Source of the DNA: Marinigracilibium pacificum
Lineage (GTDB): Bacteria; Bacteroidota; Bacteroidia; Cytophagales; Cyclobacteriaceae
Assembly (NCBI RefSeq): GCF_012926615.1
Contig: NZ_JABBNU010000010.1
Location: 1 to 64,000 of the forward strand
DNA: 64,000 nucleotides
Direction of reading: 5' to 3'
Shown: positions 8,229-17,700 of the stretch, in pieces
How the letters are laid out: every line of letters starts with the position of its first letter
Numbering within the stretch: position 1 is the stretch's first letter
Position numbers and translations under genes: made by a program
The notes under the pieces: generated by a model
What the model was told of the DNA's origin: nothing
Seen by the model: the letters and a program-made list of their open reading frames with translations, nothing else
Databases searched by the model: none

Positions 8229-8498
8229 ATGAAAAACGAAGGATTAAACTTTATCGCAGCACTTGACGGGGTAGAGCTAAGTGACGAGCAAATTGAGAAA
8301 ATCAATTCAGGTATCCAGCAGGTAGTGATGGGTGAACTAGCTAAGATTGATAAGAAAGGAGACCTGATAATCACAGGTAGAATTGTTAAAAATCCGAAGT
8401 TTGGAGACTTCCCAATTCATACACGGGGAATCTGGATAGAGGATTTTGATTTGTTTAGAAATCGTGCAATTAATGATTACAAAAACATAAAACGTTAA
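8229..8498 (+). CDS. Small protein with RiPP-leader-like N-terminus
   Basis: An 89-residue protein with no membrane segment or Cys. Residues 16-28 (ELSDEQIEKINSG) resemble the conserved leader motif of many ribosomal peptide precursors (ELSDEELEKVxGG), though the double glycine is replaced by Ser-Gly. Residues 40-89 (DLIITGRIVKNPKFGD, HTRGIWIEDFD) look like a small folded domain more than a typical peptide core. It is followed four bases later by the 8-cysteine protein at 8503, so the two are translated together. It may be a peptide precursor or a small regulatory subunit; I do not recognise the family. Confidence 0.6.
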   Translation: MKNEGLNFIAALDGVELSDEQIEKINSGIQQVVMGELAKIDKKGDLIITGRIVKNPKFGDFPIHTRGIWIEDFDLFRNRAINDYKNIKR

Positions 8499-8502
8499 TC
8501 TG

Positions 8503-8919
8503 ATGGACAAAAAAGAAGAGTCTTTGTTATGCCCGAGTTATGTGGCAAAACCGGGCGCAAAGCTCTTTGGAATCGTAAATACCAATGGATTCATTGATTA
8601 TCTTAAGGCCACAATCGAGATTGATGAAACCTTTGTTGAAGAAGCTGCTAAAGGGCGTCCGCCTGAACAACGTTTTCGTTTTGCGGGTAACTGTGCTAAG
8701 AATGGATGTAAACAATGGAATGGCAAAAAGGGTGCTTGTGGATTAATCGATAATATCATTGAATTTAATGACAACAGGGATGTTAAAGACTTGAATCCTT
8801 GTGCAATTCGGGAGCGCTGCAGATGGTTTGCCCAGAGAGGAGCGAGGGCATGTAGCAATTGCAATGATGTAATTAGAAACTTAGAAACAGAATTATTGGA
8901 AATTGAAGGGATCAAATAA
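8503..8919 (+). CDS. Eight-cysteine protein, possible Fe-S or zinc protein
   Basis: A 138-residue soluble protein with eight Cys (10, 64, 69, 79, 100, 106, 117, 120) in two groups: C-x4-C-x9-C and C-x5-C-x10-C-x2-C. The second holds the striking CRWFAQRGARACSNC block. The spacing and number suggest two metal centres (Fe-S or zinc), but the family is not one I can name. It starts four bases after the small leader-like protein, so the pair probably acts together. A role in redox chemistry or modification of the 89-residue protein is possible but unproven. Confidence 0.65.
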   Translation: MDKKEESLLCPSYVAKPGAKLFGIVNTNGFIDYLKATIEIDETFVEEAAKGRPPEQRFRFAGNCAKNGCKQWNGKKGACGLIDNIIEFNDNRDVKDLNPCAIRERCRWFAQRGARACSNCNDVIRNLETELLEIEGIK

Positions 8920-9043
8920 CCTCTTATTTAATTAAATCGACCTTATTTAACAATGCACTAACATCGGGAATAGCATAGTGGATAATTCACTAATTAATAG
9001 TAACTTAACAATAATCATTAATTATCAATACTAAGCTATCATT

Positions 9044-9688
9044 ATGGGAGAAAACGACCCAAATAAAGCTTCACAGAGGTTAGTTTATCTTCGAAATGTA
9101 CATAATCTTGTCATTGAATGGTATAAAAATGCTGATACTAAAGCACTGGCTATCCTGACAGTTAATGGATTACTTATTACCTATATCACAGGACTATCAG
9201 TATTAAAGCCAAGCGAAATCAAGGATGTATTAAACATTTTGAATGAAATGAATATTTTGTTATTGGTACTAATGGCAATATCGATGGTTTATTCAATATT
9301 TTGTGCTTTATTTTCTTTCCAATCTAGAATAGGTAAAGAAAACAATAGTCCCCCCTCAAACCATGGGTATTTAGTATCTCCTGAGAAAATGATGTTTTTT
9401 GGTCATATTGCATCCTTATCAAAAAAGGAATTTACCGAAACCTCTAAAGCGATAGATGAGAAATTTGAAATAATTGCGCTCTCATCTCAAATCCATATTT
9501 TATCAACTAATGTATTGCATAAACACAAATGGGTAAACCGTGCTTTCTGGTCATTTGGAGCATCGTTATTGTTTCTATTGATGTTTACCACTTTATATAT
9601 GAACAATCTCAATAAGTTAAAAGCGGAACCTAAACAAACAGAAAGTTTCATTTATAAGGGCATTCAGAAAATCAAATTTTACAACTGA
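9044..9688 (+). CDS. Pycsar-type membrane effector (PycTM-like), orphan
   Basis: A 214-residue protein with the layout of the Pycsar anti-phage effector PycTM: an N-terminal helix, NADTKALAILTVNGLLITYITG (TM1, residues 34-52), a second span at 70-92, a cytoplasmic helical segment with MMFFGHIASLSKKEF, and a last span at 168-186. In Pycsar, a uridylate cyclase makes cCMP or cUMP on infection and the effector disrupts the membrane. No cyclase gene lies near here. It could be a stand-alone effector, part of a split system, or a family member with another role. The family call rests on motif memory. Confidence 0.65.
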   Translation: MGENDPNKASQRLVYLRNVHNLVIEWYKNADTKALAILTVNGLLITYITGLSVLKPSEIKDVLNILNEMNILLLVLMAISMVYSIFCALFSFQSRIGKENNSPPSNHGYLVSPEKMMFFGHIASLSKKEFTETSKAIDEKFEIIALSSQIHILSTNVLHKHKWVNRAFWSFGASLLFLLMFTTLYMNNLNKLKAEPKQTESFIYKGIQKIKFYN

Positions 9689-9739
9689 TATTCTTATTTT
9701 AAATTACATCAACTAGTAGTAGAGTTGGTTAAGGCTTTA

Positions 9740-10108
9740 TCAAGGCATTGATGAATCCTTCTTTTGCAATAGAAAATGGAAGTCGTGCTCACTAACCTTT
9801 CCTGATAAAATTTCATCTTTATAGCTATATCCAAGAGAACTAAAATAATTTAATACCCCAACCTTTGTATTAAAAATCAAATTATTACCCTCTGAATCAG
9901 TTAATACTGCATCCTTATCAAACCATCCACGTATCCGTTGACCATAATCAACTTCAACAATCATTTCATTTTTAAACCCATTTTGAACACATCTGATTTC
10001 TATGTAATCAGCTTCAATATGGTCTAACAATTGTTGCTTTACGAATTGACTATAAGAATCAAATTGCGAAAGCAAAGCGCATGAAAATATTAGTATTAGT
10101 AGCCTCAT
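9740..10108 (-). CDS. Exported small protein of unknown function
   Basis: A 122-residue protein with an N-terminal signal peptide (MRLLILIFSCALLSQFDSYS), probably secreted or periplasmic. A Cys in the signal region does not sit in a good lipobox. The mature part has mixed alpha/beta character (YIEIRCVQNGFKNEMIVEVDYG) and is not recognised. Convergent with the Pycsar-like gene; monocistronic. Confidence 0.55.
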   Translation of the reverse strand: MRLLILIFSCALLSQFDSYSQFVKQQLLDHIEADYIEIRCVQNGFKNEMIVEVDYGQRIRGWFDKDAVLTDSEGNNLIFNTKVGVLNYFSSLGYSYKDEILSGKVSEHDFHFLLQKKDSSMP

Positions 10109-10471
10109 TTTGTTATCGGTTTTTATAAATAGATCTTTTATTCATCTACCTAAAACAATAACTATGCCTGATTACATAACCTTTGAGCATACATTGGCTA
10201 CATCAAGATAACTGAGCTTATTTTCTGACGCAATTCTGGTCGAGTTTTTCAATTTCCCTATAATAATGACTTATAAAATGAATAATTTTTGGGTTGTAAG
10301 ACACACCAGCCTTCAGAATATGCCAAAAAAGAGCCCATAACAGTAAATATGTGATTTATGTAAATCTTACCCTTTTCGATGTAATCTATTTACGCCCATT
10401 TATATCGAGCTTTAAAACAGATAAAACCATAGTAATCAAATAATTAAACACTATGGATCAAACAAAACACT
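10109..10471. other. Intergenic region upstream of the stress genes
   Basis: No gene visible. It contains the motif ATGTGATTTATGTAA (10349-10363), listed separately, about 110 bases before the first small gene. Confidence 0.5.
10349..10363 (+). promoter_or_regulatory. Shared stress-gene motif, copy 1
   Basis: ATGTGATTTATGTAA here and ATGTGATTTGTGTAA at 12932-12946 match at 14 of 15 positions. Each lies 80-120 bases upstream of a small stress-type gene set. They could be promoter elements (possibly for an alternative sigma factor) or an operator. Confidence 0.45.
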
Positions 10472-10585
10472 ATGTCAAATAAAGAGAATAAGCCCAAATC
10501 AGACAAAACTCCAGCAACTAAAAGTCTTAAGGAAAAACGACTTGCAAAAGAGCAAAAGCGGAATGATAAGCGAAGAGATAATTAA
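10472..10585 (+). CDS. Very small, highly basic protein
   Basis: A 37-residue frame starting at ATG 10472 (MSNKENKPKSDKTPATKS) and ending with TAA at 10583-10585. About a third of the residues are Lys or Arg and none is hydrophobic enough for a membrane, so it may bind nucleic acid. It lies 32 bases before the CsbD-like gene and downstream of the shared motif, which supports it being real. Chance cannot be excluded at this length. Confidence 0.5.
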   Translation: MSNKENKPKSDKTPATKSLKEKRLAKEQKRNDKRRDN

Positions 10586-10617
10586 ATTATAAACATAAAG
10601 GCCCCTGGCCATTTTTG

Positions 10618-10803
10618 ATGAACATAACCAGAAGCTGGCGTGAGCAAAAAGTCATGTTGAAACTCAGATTTTCCAATCTATCAGATGCAGATTTTGAATT
10701 TGAAGAAGGTGAAAGGGAAAATATGATGAATAACCTGGCTCTTAAACTCAATAAAACGAAAGAAGAGTTAATGAAACTCTTTAATGAATTGCAAAAGTAT
10801 TGA
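10618..10803 (+). CDS. CsbD-like general stress protein
   Basis: A 61-residue protein resembling the CsbD/YjbJ family: ITRSWREQKVMLKLRFSNLSDADFEFEEG followed by a helix with LKLNKTKEELMKLFNEL. In other bacteria such proteins are abundant and induced by general or osmotic stress; their molecular role is unsettled. The ATG at 10618 is preferred over an upstream TTG. It is placed between the 37-residue basic protein and the desaturase, probably in one transcript. Confidence 0.7.
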   Translation: MNITRSWREQKVMLKLRFSNLSDADFEFEEGERENMMNNLALKLNKTKEELMKLFNELQKY

Positions 10804-10864
10804 ATGAAAACCAATAACTAAACACTGTTTATGAGTAAAAACAAAAGAAAGAATTAAAGAAATA

Positions 10865-11962
10865 ATGAAAATTAAGAATCTGAAATTTGCAAAAAGTGAA
10901 TTCGAAGAATTCGAAAAATCTTTGCACAAGCGAGTAAATAATTACTTTAAGAAAAATAATAAATCGAGATTTGGTAATAGCAGTTTGATATATAAAACCA
11001 TCATAATGCTGTCAACATTTTTTATCCCATTGATCATTATCAATACAGGGATAGTTGAAAATACACTCTTGCTTTTCACACTGTATATTATTAGTGGCAT
11101 CGGAATGGCTGGCGTTGGTATGGGAGTAATGCATGATGCAATTCATGGTTCTTATTCTAAAAACCCCAAAATCAACAAGTATGTTGGTTACTCAATGAAT
11201 CTCATTGGAGCAAATGCCAAAATCTGGCGAATTCAACATAATGTACTACATCATACGTATACAAATATTGATCATGCCGATGATGATATACATACACCCT
11301 TTTTCTTAAGGTTTTCACCCAATGCAAAAAAACACTGGATCCATCGTTTTCAACACCTATATGTGTGGTTTTTCTATTCTTTAACAACCTTATCATGGAT
11401 AACACTTAAAGATTTCATTAATCTAATAAGATATAAGAAAAAAGGCCTTGTTAAAGAAAATATGAGCAAAGCAATGTTAAGAATATTAGCATGGAAAGGC
11501 TTATACTATTCTTATGCACTGGTATTACCACTAATAATGGTTTCTTTACCAGCATGGATAATAATCTTAGCTTTTTTAAGTATGCATCTGGTTACAGGCT
11601 TATGTATTTCATTTGTTTTTCAAACGGCACACGTTATGCCAAATACAGAATATCCATTGGCTGATAGCAATAATCATTTAAAAAACTCACGAATGGTCCA
11701 TCAAATGGCAACAACCACCAACTTTGCTCCAAAGAGTAGATTTTTTTCATGGTTAATTGGTGGATTAAATTTTCAGGTTGAACATCACTTATTCCCTCAT
11801 ATATCGCACGTTCATTATCATCAGATTTCCAAAATAGTAGAGCGTACTGCTAATGAGTATAATATCCCATATTTAAGCTATGATAATTTCTGGATTGCTA
11901 TAAAAGCTCACTTTAAAATGATTAAAAAACTCGGTACCCAGTCACCGAAAGCCATCAGCTAA
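10865..11962 (+). CDS. Membrane fatty acid desaturase
   Basis: An integral-membrane di-iron desaturase that introduces double bonds into acyl chains and so tunes membrane fluidity. Three His boxes are present: HDAIH (90-94), HNVLHH (125-130) and QVEHH (about 304-308). The Gln in the third box is typical of front-end/linoleoyl-CoA type enzymes. Four hydrophobic spans lie around residues 45-85 and 170-245. No cytochrome b5 domain is fused. Its position behind a CsbD-like gene and before an AraC regulator suggests a cold or envelope-stress response. Confidence 0.85.
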   Translation: MKIKNLKFAKSEFEEFEKSLHKRVNNYFKKNNKSRFGNSSLIYKTIIMLSTFFIPLIIINTGIVENTLLLFTLYIISGIGMAGVGMGVMHDAIHGSYSKNPKINKYVGYSMNLIGANAKIWRIQHNVLHHTYTNIDHADDDIHTPFFLRFSPNAKKHWIHRFQHLYVWFFYSLTTLSWITLKDFINLIRYKKKGLVKENMSKAMLRILAWKGLYYSYALVLPLIMVSLPAWIIILAFLSMHLVTGLCISFVFQTAHVMPNTEYPLADSNNHLKNSRMVHQMATTTNFAPKSRFFSWLIGGLNFQVEHHLFPHISHVHYHQISKIVERTANEYNIPYLSYDNFWIAIKAHFKMIKKLGTQSPKAIS

Positions 11963-12182
11963 CAATTTCCATAAATTATGTTACCACAAATTTTTGAAGG
12001 TAAGACTTATATTATATAAGCTTTACCTTCATTATTTATAGAAATTATTTCCGTTAAAATCAAAATTATTACTATTAATCATCCTTTATGGGATTCTAGC
12101 TGCTATTATTTGATGATTGAAGATAAAAGCATCCTATTTAGACTGTTACCGTTAGTTATTATAGATAAATATAATAACAGGC

Positions 12183-12743
12183 ATGAGGTTATACATCAAG
12201 TATATGGTAAGCCTTCGTTGTAAGATGATGGTAATTGAAGAATTAAAAAAATTAGGACTCAATCACATTTCTGTCGAGCTTGGCATGGTTGAAATAATGG
12301 AGGAACTAAATACAAAGCAACATGACCAACTAAAAGCCAATTTACTTCATTCCGGACTTGAACTTTTAGATAATAAACGCAATATCCTAATTGAAAAAAT
12401 CAAGAACGTAATAATTGAAATGGTTCATTATTCTGATGAGTTGCCAAAGGTCAATTATTCAGATTTTCTATCTGACAAATTAGGTTATGATTATACCTAT
12501 TTATCAAATATATTTTCTGAAGTAACTGGTACAACCATCCAGAATTTTATTATCGCCCACAAAATTGAACGGGTTAAAGAACTGCTGTTATATGACGAAC
12601 TAAACCTAACCCAAATATCATATAAGCTTCATTATAGTAGTGTAGCCCATCTTTCAAATCAATTTAAAAAGATTACCGGATTATCACCCTCATTCTATAA
12701 GCAATTGAAAAAGAAACGAAATAGTAACCTGGAGGATATTTGA
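12183..12743 (+). CDS. AraC-family regulator with HMA-like N-terminal domain
   Basis: Residues 1-65 look like a ferredoxin-fold heavy-metal-associated domain (MRLYIKYMVSLRCKM, then LNHISVELGMVEI). The usual CxxC metal site is reduced to one Cys, since the first position is Ser. Residues 75-182 hold the AraC DNA-binding domain with its two helix-turn-helices (YDELNLTQISYKLHYSS, then FKKITGLSPSFYKQ). This arrangement is common in Bacteroidota, where it sits near envelope or stress genes. It may control the desaturase upstream or the lmo0937-cupin pair downstream. Loss of the CxxC argues against metal sensing. Confidence 0.8.
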   Translation: MRLYIKYMVSLRCKMMVIEELKKLGLNHISVELGMVEIMEELNTKQHDQLKANLLHSGLELLDNKRNILIEKIKNVIIEMVHYSDELPKVNYSDFLSDKLGYDYTYLSNIFSEVTGTTIQNFIIAHKIERVKELLLYDELNLTQISYKLHYSSVAHLSNQFKKITGLSPSFYKQLKKKRNSNLEDI

Positions 12744-12931
12744 TTATCTGTCGTTTATACTTTTATATTCTCAAGCAGGGTTGAAAATACTTTTAATTGC
12801 TTTTGCAACAGTTCTCAACTTTGAAAAATTACTTTTTCTTATTACTCCATATACATAAAATTGTATCTTAATTAAGGAGTAACCACTTTTTAGACCGAAA
12901 AGAATTAATCAGGCACCACATTGATTAAAAC

Positions 12932-12946
12932 ATGTGATTTGTGTAA
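12932..12946 (+). promoter_or_regulatory. Shared stress-gene motif, copy 2
   Basis: ATGTGATTTGTGTAA, 14 of 15 identical to 10349-10363, starting 92 bases before the ATG of the lmo0937-like gene. See the first copy. Confidence 0.45.
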
Positions 12947-13023
12947 CATCCTCAAGATCAAATGTAACAACTTACTCAACTGATTTACTGATATTTACAG
13001 TACACCAACCTATTTTATTAATC

Positions 13024-13179
13024 ATGAAAAATTTCCCCTATCTAATTGCTATAATACTATTTATTGCATGGGCAATTGGAGTACTAAAATATAATGCCGG
13101 AGGATTTATCCATATTTTAATAATATTGGCTTTAGTCACAATCTTATATCACCTGATAAGGAGAAAGGAATTACTATAG
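13024..13179 (+). CDS. lmo0937-like small membrane protein
   Basis: A 51-residue protein, nearly all of it two membrane helices (YLIAIILFIAWAIGVL and FIHILIILALVTILYHLI) around an AGG turn, ending in Arg-Arg-Lys. This matches the small lmo0937 family of stress-associated membrane proteins in Bacteroidota and Firmicutes, of unknown mechanism. The frame is open further upstream, but the ATG at 13024 is the family-like start. The cupin gene begins two bases after its stop. Confidence 0.75.
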   Translation: MKNFPYLIAIILFIAWAIGVLKYNAGGFIHILIILALVTILYHLIRRKELL

Positions 13180-13181
13180 TG

Positions 13182-13550
13182 ATGCATAGAAATGACAAAT
13201 ACTCTGAAATGAGTAAAGGAACGGTCTTAATTCTTGATAAGATTGTTGAATATACTTCCAGTGCGGTAAATAAAAAGACTATAATCAAAAAAAACACTGG
13301 AAACATAACTGCCATTTCATTTGATAGGGGAGAAGAGTTAACGCAAAACAGCTTACCCTTTGACACCTTCATACAAGTAATGGATGGTAAAACAGAGGTG
13401 ACAATTGATAAAAAATCCAGCAAGCTGCTAAAAGGGGAGGCCATAATTATTCCAGCCCATTCCCTTTATACAATAAAAGCCAGTGATGAACGCTGTAAAA
13501 TCATAGCGATCATAATTAAAAGTGGTTATGAAAACCTTTCGCTTAATTAG
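13182..13550 (+). CDS. Small cupin-domain protein
   Basis: A 122-residue protein with a single cupin barrel: DTFIQVMDGKTEVTIDKKSS followed by LLKGEAIIIPAHSLYTIKA. The usual His metal ligands of motif 1 are absent (FDTFIQV where HxH would be expected), leaving only the His in motif 2, so it is probably not a metal-dependent enzyme. It may bind a small ligand. It is translationally coupled to the lmo0937-like gene; a GTG at 13179 that overlaps that stop is an alternative start. Confidence 0.75.
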   Translation: MHRNDKYSEMSKGTVLILDKIVEYTSSAVNKKTIIKKNTGNITAISFDRGEELTQNSLPFDTFIQVMDGKTEVTIDKKSSKLLKGEAIIIPAHSLYTIKASDERCKIIAIIIKSGYENLSLN

Positions 13551-13602
13551 GTATATTCAATGGAAGAATGACGATAAATTATGAAAATATAATTTTTGTC
13601 AG

Positions 13603-13645
13603 GGTCAGCCCAGAGTAGATTTTACAAATCTACTCTGGGCTGACC
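13603..13645. terminator. Perfect 20-bp palindrome between convergent genes
   Basis: Arms 13603-13622 and 13626-13645 are exact reverse complements with a 3-base loop (core CAGCCCAGAGTAG). It separates the plus-strand cupin gene from the minus-strand LRR gene, and the LRR stop codon (13630-13632) lies inside the right arm. The position fits a bidirectional terminator, although neither side has a strong T-run. Confidence 0.65.
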
Positions 13646-14790
13646 TCATCCTTATAAATCACCCCATTGAGTTTTTCAAACCATTTGTAGCCTTCCTTAA
13701 ACTTCTCTTCGGTGACTGGCAAGAACCTGATTGGCGTACCCTCGCTAAAGATGGTGCAAGGTGTATCTCGTTTTACATCAAACATCTCTTCTGGCAGAGT
13801 TCGAATGCTATTGTACTCGATATGGAGACCCCTTAAAGAATCTAGTTGACCTATAGAACCGGGTAATTCTTTAATGAAATTATGATTGATTCTCATTGTT
13901 GCTAAATTTCTACAATTCCCAATTTCCTCAGGAATCGATTTTATCAGGTTATTATCTAAGTGTATACTGTAAACATTAGGAAGTTCAGTTATCCATTGGG
14001 GAAATTCTGTTAACCCGCACCATCTTAAATGTACCGTTTGTAAATTTTTACAAGCTCCCAGATCTGGAAACTGTCCATTTAGATTGGGGGATCCTTTAAA
14101 AGTGATATTATGTAATTCTTCTACCTCTCCTAATCTTGGGGATATGTATCGTAAGTGATTATCATTCATGTTCAATATGGAAATTCGCATATCTCCAACC
14201 TCATCGGGTATCGAATCGATCGGGGTTTGGGAAAGATTTAGTTTTAATGGAATTGCAGTTGAATCAGGGAAGAGAATAGGAAATTTATTAATATTAGTTT
14301 TTTCTACAAATAATCCTTCAAGTTTCTTTGATGAAAGAAAAAAATCTTCCGGTATTTTATCAATTGGATTAAAGCCAATATTAACTGATCTCAATTTTTT
14401 TATTTTGGAAATGAAAGAAGGAAATTTAGTTAGTTCATTATCTTGAAAATCTAAATGCTCAAGTTCTTCAAATTCCGTTATCCATTCTGGAACTACCTTT
14501 AACTTTCCTCTAGTATAAATTAATTCTTTTAAATATTTAAAACTTCTTATTTCTTCAGGCAATTCATTAATTGAATCTGCCCCCCAAAATAAAACAGTAA
14601 CGACATGAACAGAATCCTCATCTCTATTAATGGTTAATCTATCTCCAAACTGAGCCTTTAGTATTTGAACAGCACTATCTTCAACTGAAATAAGACCTTG
14701 ATTATAATTCAAATCCTGTTTTTGATTTAAACAAGCTGATAATATTCCAGAGAGAACTATTATAAGAATGTAATTACTTTTCATTTTCAT
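13630..14790 (-). CDS. Leucine-rich-repeat lipoprotein
   Basis: The N-terminus is a lipoprotein signal (MKSNYILIIVLSGILSAC, Cys about residue 20). The rest is a run of leucine-rich repeats (LKELIYTRGKLKVVPEWI, LEHLDFQDNELTKFP, VYSIHLDNNLIKSIPEEIG and others), a fold used for protein binding. The frame reaches 14811, but the ATGs at 14790 and 14784 fit the signal peptide; both overlap the end of the 1343-residue gene upstream, so the two are translationally coupled. It probably acts on the cell surface or in the periplasm. The partner is unknown; the coupled giant protein is the obvious candidate. Confidence 0.8.
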   Translation of the reverse strand: MKMKSNYILIIVLSGILSACLNQKQDLNYNQGLISVEDSAVQILKAQFGDRLTINRDEDSVHVVTVLFWGADSINELPEEIRSFKYLKELIYTRGKLKVVPEWITEFEELEHLDFQDNELTKFPSFISKIKKLRSVNIGFNPIDKIPEDFFLSSKKLEGLFVEKTNINKFPILFPDSTAIPLKLNLSQTPIDSIPDEVGDMRISILNMNDNHLRYISPRLGEVEELHNITFKGSPNLNGQFPDLGACKNLQTVHLRWCGLTEFPQWITELPNVYSIHLDNNLIKSIPEEIGNCRNLATMRINHNFIKELPGSIGQLDSLRGLHIEYNSIRTLPEEMFDVKRDTPCTIFSEGTPIRFLPVTEEKFKEGYKWFEKLNGVIYKDEVSPE

Positions 14791-17700
14791 AGTGGTAATA
14801 ATCCCATTCATGTTTTTGATGTTTTTTATAAAGATTAAATAGTATTAAGGAATCAAAAAGATTTAATCTTTCACCCGAAGCCATATCTTTACTAAGACCG
14901 CTAGAATTTTGCCCTGACAATACCCTATCATTTATTTTAAACTCCTTAGTCAAAAACTCATAAGCATTATCGTACCCAGTAAACCTATCTGCTTCACCAG
15001 CGTCAATTGTCATCAGATCGTTTATTTCTGTCCAATAAACCAGTGGATCAGCAAACTGTATATTATGGTTTTTGACTTTCTTCTGCACTGTCTCCACTAT
15101 CGGCTTGAGGAAGTTGGCGAAGAGTTCTTTGACCTCGTCATTATAATTTGATTTGTATTTTTCCCACTTATCGTTAGAATAGTACTTGTCATTTTTCGAG
15201 TTTCGACGATGTTCATACTCTTTCCAATACTTCTCTATAATTTCTTTTTCTTTATCAGGATCACCCGATTCAAGCCGTGCCTTCTGAGCCTCTGAATACA
15301 TGCTGTCCCTAAGCAACTTTTCATGCCCCACATCCGCTTCGTTCATGAACTTATTGTACTGCATGCTGATGTACTTTAAGGTGTTGGTTCCCGGTCGCTC
15401 GTAAACCAAGCCTTCTATCGCGCCATCTACCTCAGTTTCTAGTTTTGCACTTACTGCAACTATTCCTATCTGCGATGAATAGTTTACTTTTAATTTTGCC
15501 CCTGAAAATATACGTGTCCTGCTAAAAGTTCTCTCCGAAAGATCATAAAGCATATCAAATTTCACATTTGCATCGCCTTCAAACTCCAACTTTTGTTCGG
15601 TAAGATCATTCTTCGGGTCTTTCGGATTTTCAGGAAGCTTCATCTCAGTATTTTTAAAATTTTTATTAAATTTCCTAAGAGCCCTGTTTACAATCCCTTC
15701 TTGAATTTCAACATCATATCCTGCAATATTTTCAATGGTCATTTTATCGGGACTGCGCATTGTTGAAACAAAAGCTTCTGCATATTCAGTCACTGACCGC
15801 TTAAGGTCTTCAACAAGCTCTCCGGCGGTATTATTCCTGAAATATTTCTCAAGACGTTTGACTAATCCATCTCCTTCCGTAAAAGATTCTGCTTCCATCA
15901 TGCTTTTTAATAAGCTGGTAAAATTAGAAACATTGATATTAAAAACAACATTTATATAATTTCCTAACAGGTCGATATTCTTACTCGAGCCAGTCCTTAA
16001 AAATTGGATTGTCACCAAGTCATTGGCAGAAAGTTGAACAACATAGTTTTTACCGCCTTGTTCTTTCATGAAATCTGATGATACTTCTCTGACCTTCTCA
16101 GGATCTGACCGATCATCAAATACTCTTTTACCCGAATAATGCTTGTAATTTGATTGACTTGCATCTGCCGAAAATGTCCCGCTATGGTTACTCTCTTTAT
16201 CCGAAATCCGGGCTTTAGCAGAAGCAGAACCAATTGATTCCGGTTTATAATATCCTGCTGCTAGCAAGTCACGATTTTTCCCTTTGTCCCAATAAGTTTG
16301 AAACTCCGGAATGTACTCACCATTATCGAGCAAAAAGTTGGTTATCTGATGTATTACATTTACAAGAAAAAAATCAACTCCTTCATAAAGCGGGGTACTA
16401 AACGATTCATTTTTAAAAGTTGTGGAAATTTCTCCAACACCTTCTACACCCACATTGCCTTTTAAACTCAAATCCAACGATGCACTAATCATTCCACCTT
16501 CAGTCATGGAAGATTTGAATTCTTCTTCTGCAGAAACTCCCAGATAAACGACCAAATATAGCGATCCTTTTAATTTGATCTTTAAAGTTTGCGAAGTTGA
16601 AGTCAATCCGTTTACCTTACCCAAAGTAAATAGATTTCTTAAATGTGATTCAAGTATTTCCGGCTTAAAGTCCGAATCTTCCAGCTCAATATCCTTTCCA
16701 CTGGCATAATCCTTCGAATAGTCGGTTACACCAACATAGGAAACTCTTTCATCACTGATCTGAATGTGTGGTTTTCCATGAAGTGCATTTGCAGGAACCT
16801 TTACCTTTGGAAATTCACTGATGGAATATTTTGCATCATCTCTGTGGATCATTCCCGAAGAATCGATTGCATTCCAGTAATTTGCAGCCCTCAATTCATC
16901 TTTCCCGATACACAAGTAATTTGTGACAGTCGTCAGTTTATCATTTTCTGTTTGTTCAGGTGCAAATGGAGGTATAGTATAGTAATAATCCTTAAACCCT
17001 CCGGACTTATGTTTACGGACTATTAATTTCCCTTCTCCGAAAATCGTGTTATAATCAATTTCGTTAAAATCCTGCCGCGCAAGCGTGTCTATTTCGGTGG
17101 CTTTCACCATTAGCTCATCATCATAAATATCAAAATCTAGATATTTGAGCGCACTCTGATAATCTGAGTAATGTAGATTATTATATTGAAGTAAAACCCG
17201 CTTCAGGTCATTTACTATTTCAGGATACTCATTTAAAAACAGCTTTATGTTATCGGCATTTCCATTAAGGTTAAATAATGCCTGAAAAAAAGTTCGCTTG
17301 TCTACGGTTTTAGCATTTAATGCTTCCTTTGCCCGAGTACTTAGTTCGCTTATTGTCAGATCATTCCATAAGTTGGCATGAATTGTCGTTACTTCAGCAT
17401 TTTCACCTTCCTGAAGCAATTGCTGCTGTTGATTTACTATCTCTTGTTCATAAGACTCATCTGAAACATTCAGGATTATAAGCTTTCTCAATTTTAGAAT
17501 TGTTGAGACATTCCAATTGAAATATTCCTCTTCAATATTATAAAGCTCGTCTTCTATCGTGATGCCCTTCTCTTCGAAATACTTCTTTTTTATGGGAATT
17601 AAAGCATAAGGGTTTCCTTTAATTTCGTTTTCTAAAAATTGAAGAATATTTTCCAGATCACTGCTATCTTTCCAATTGGTATTCAATAACTGATTAAGTA

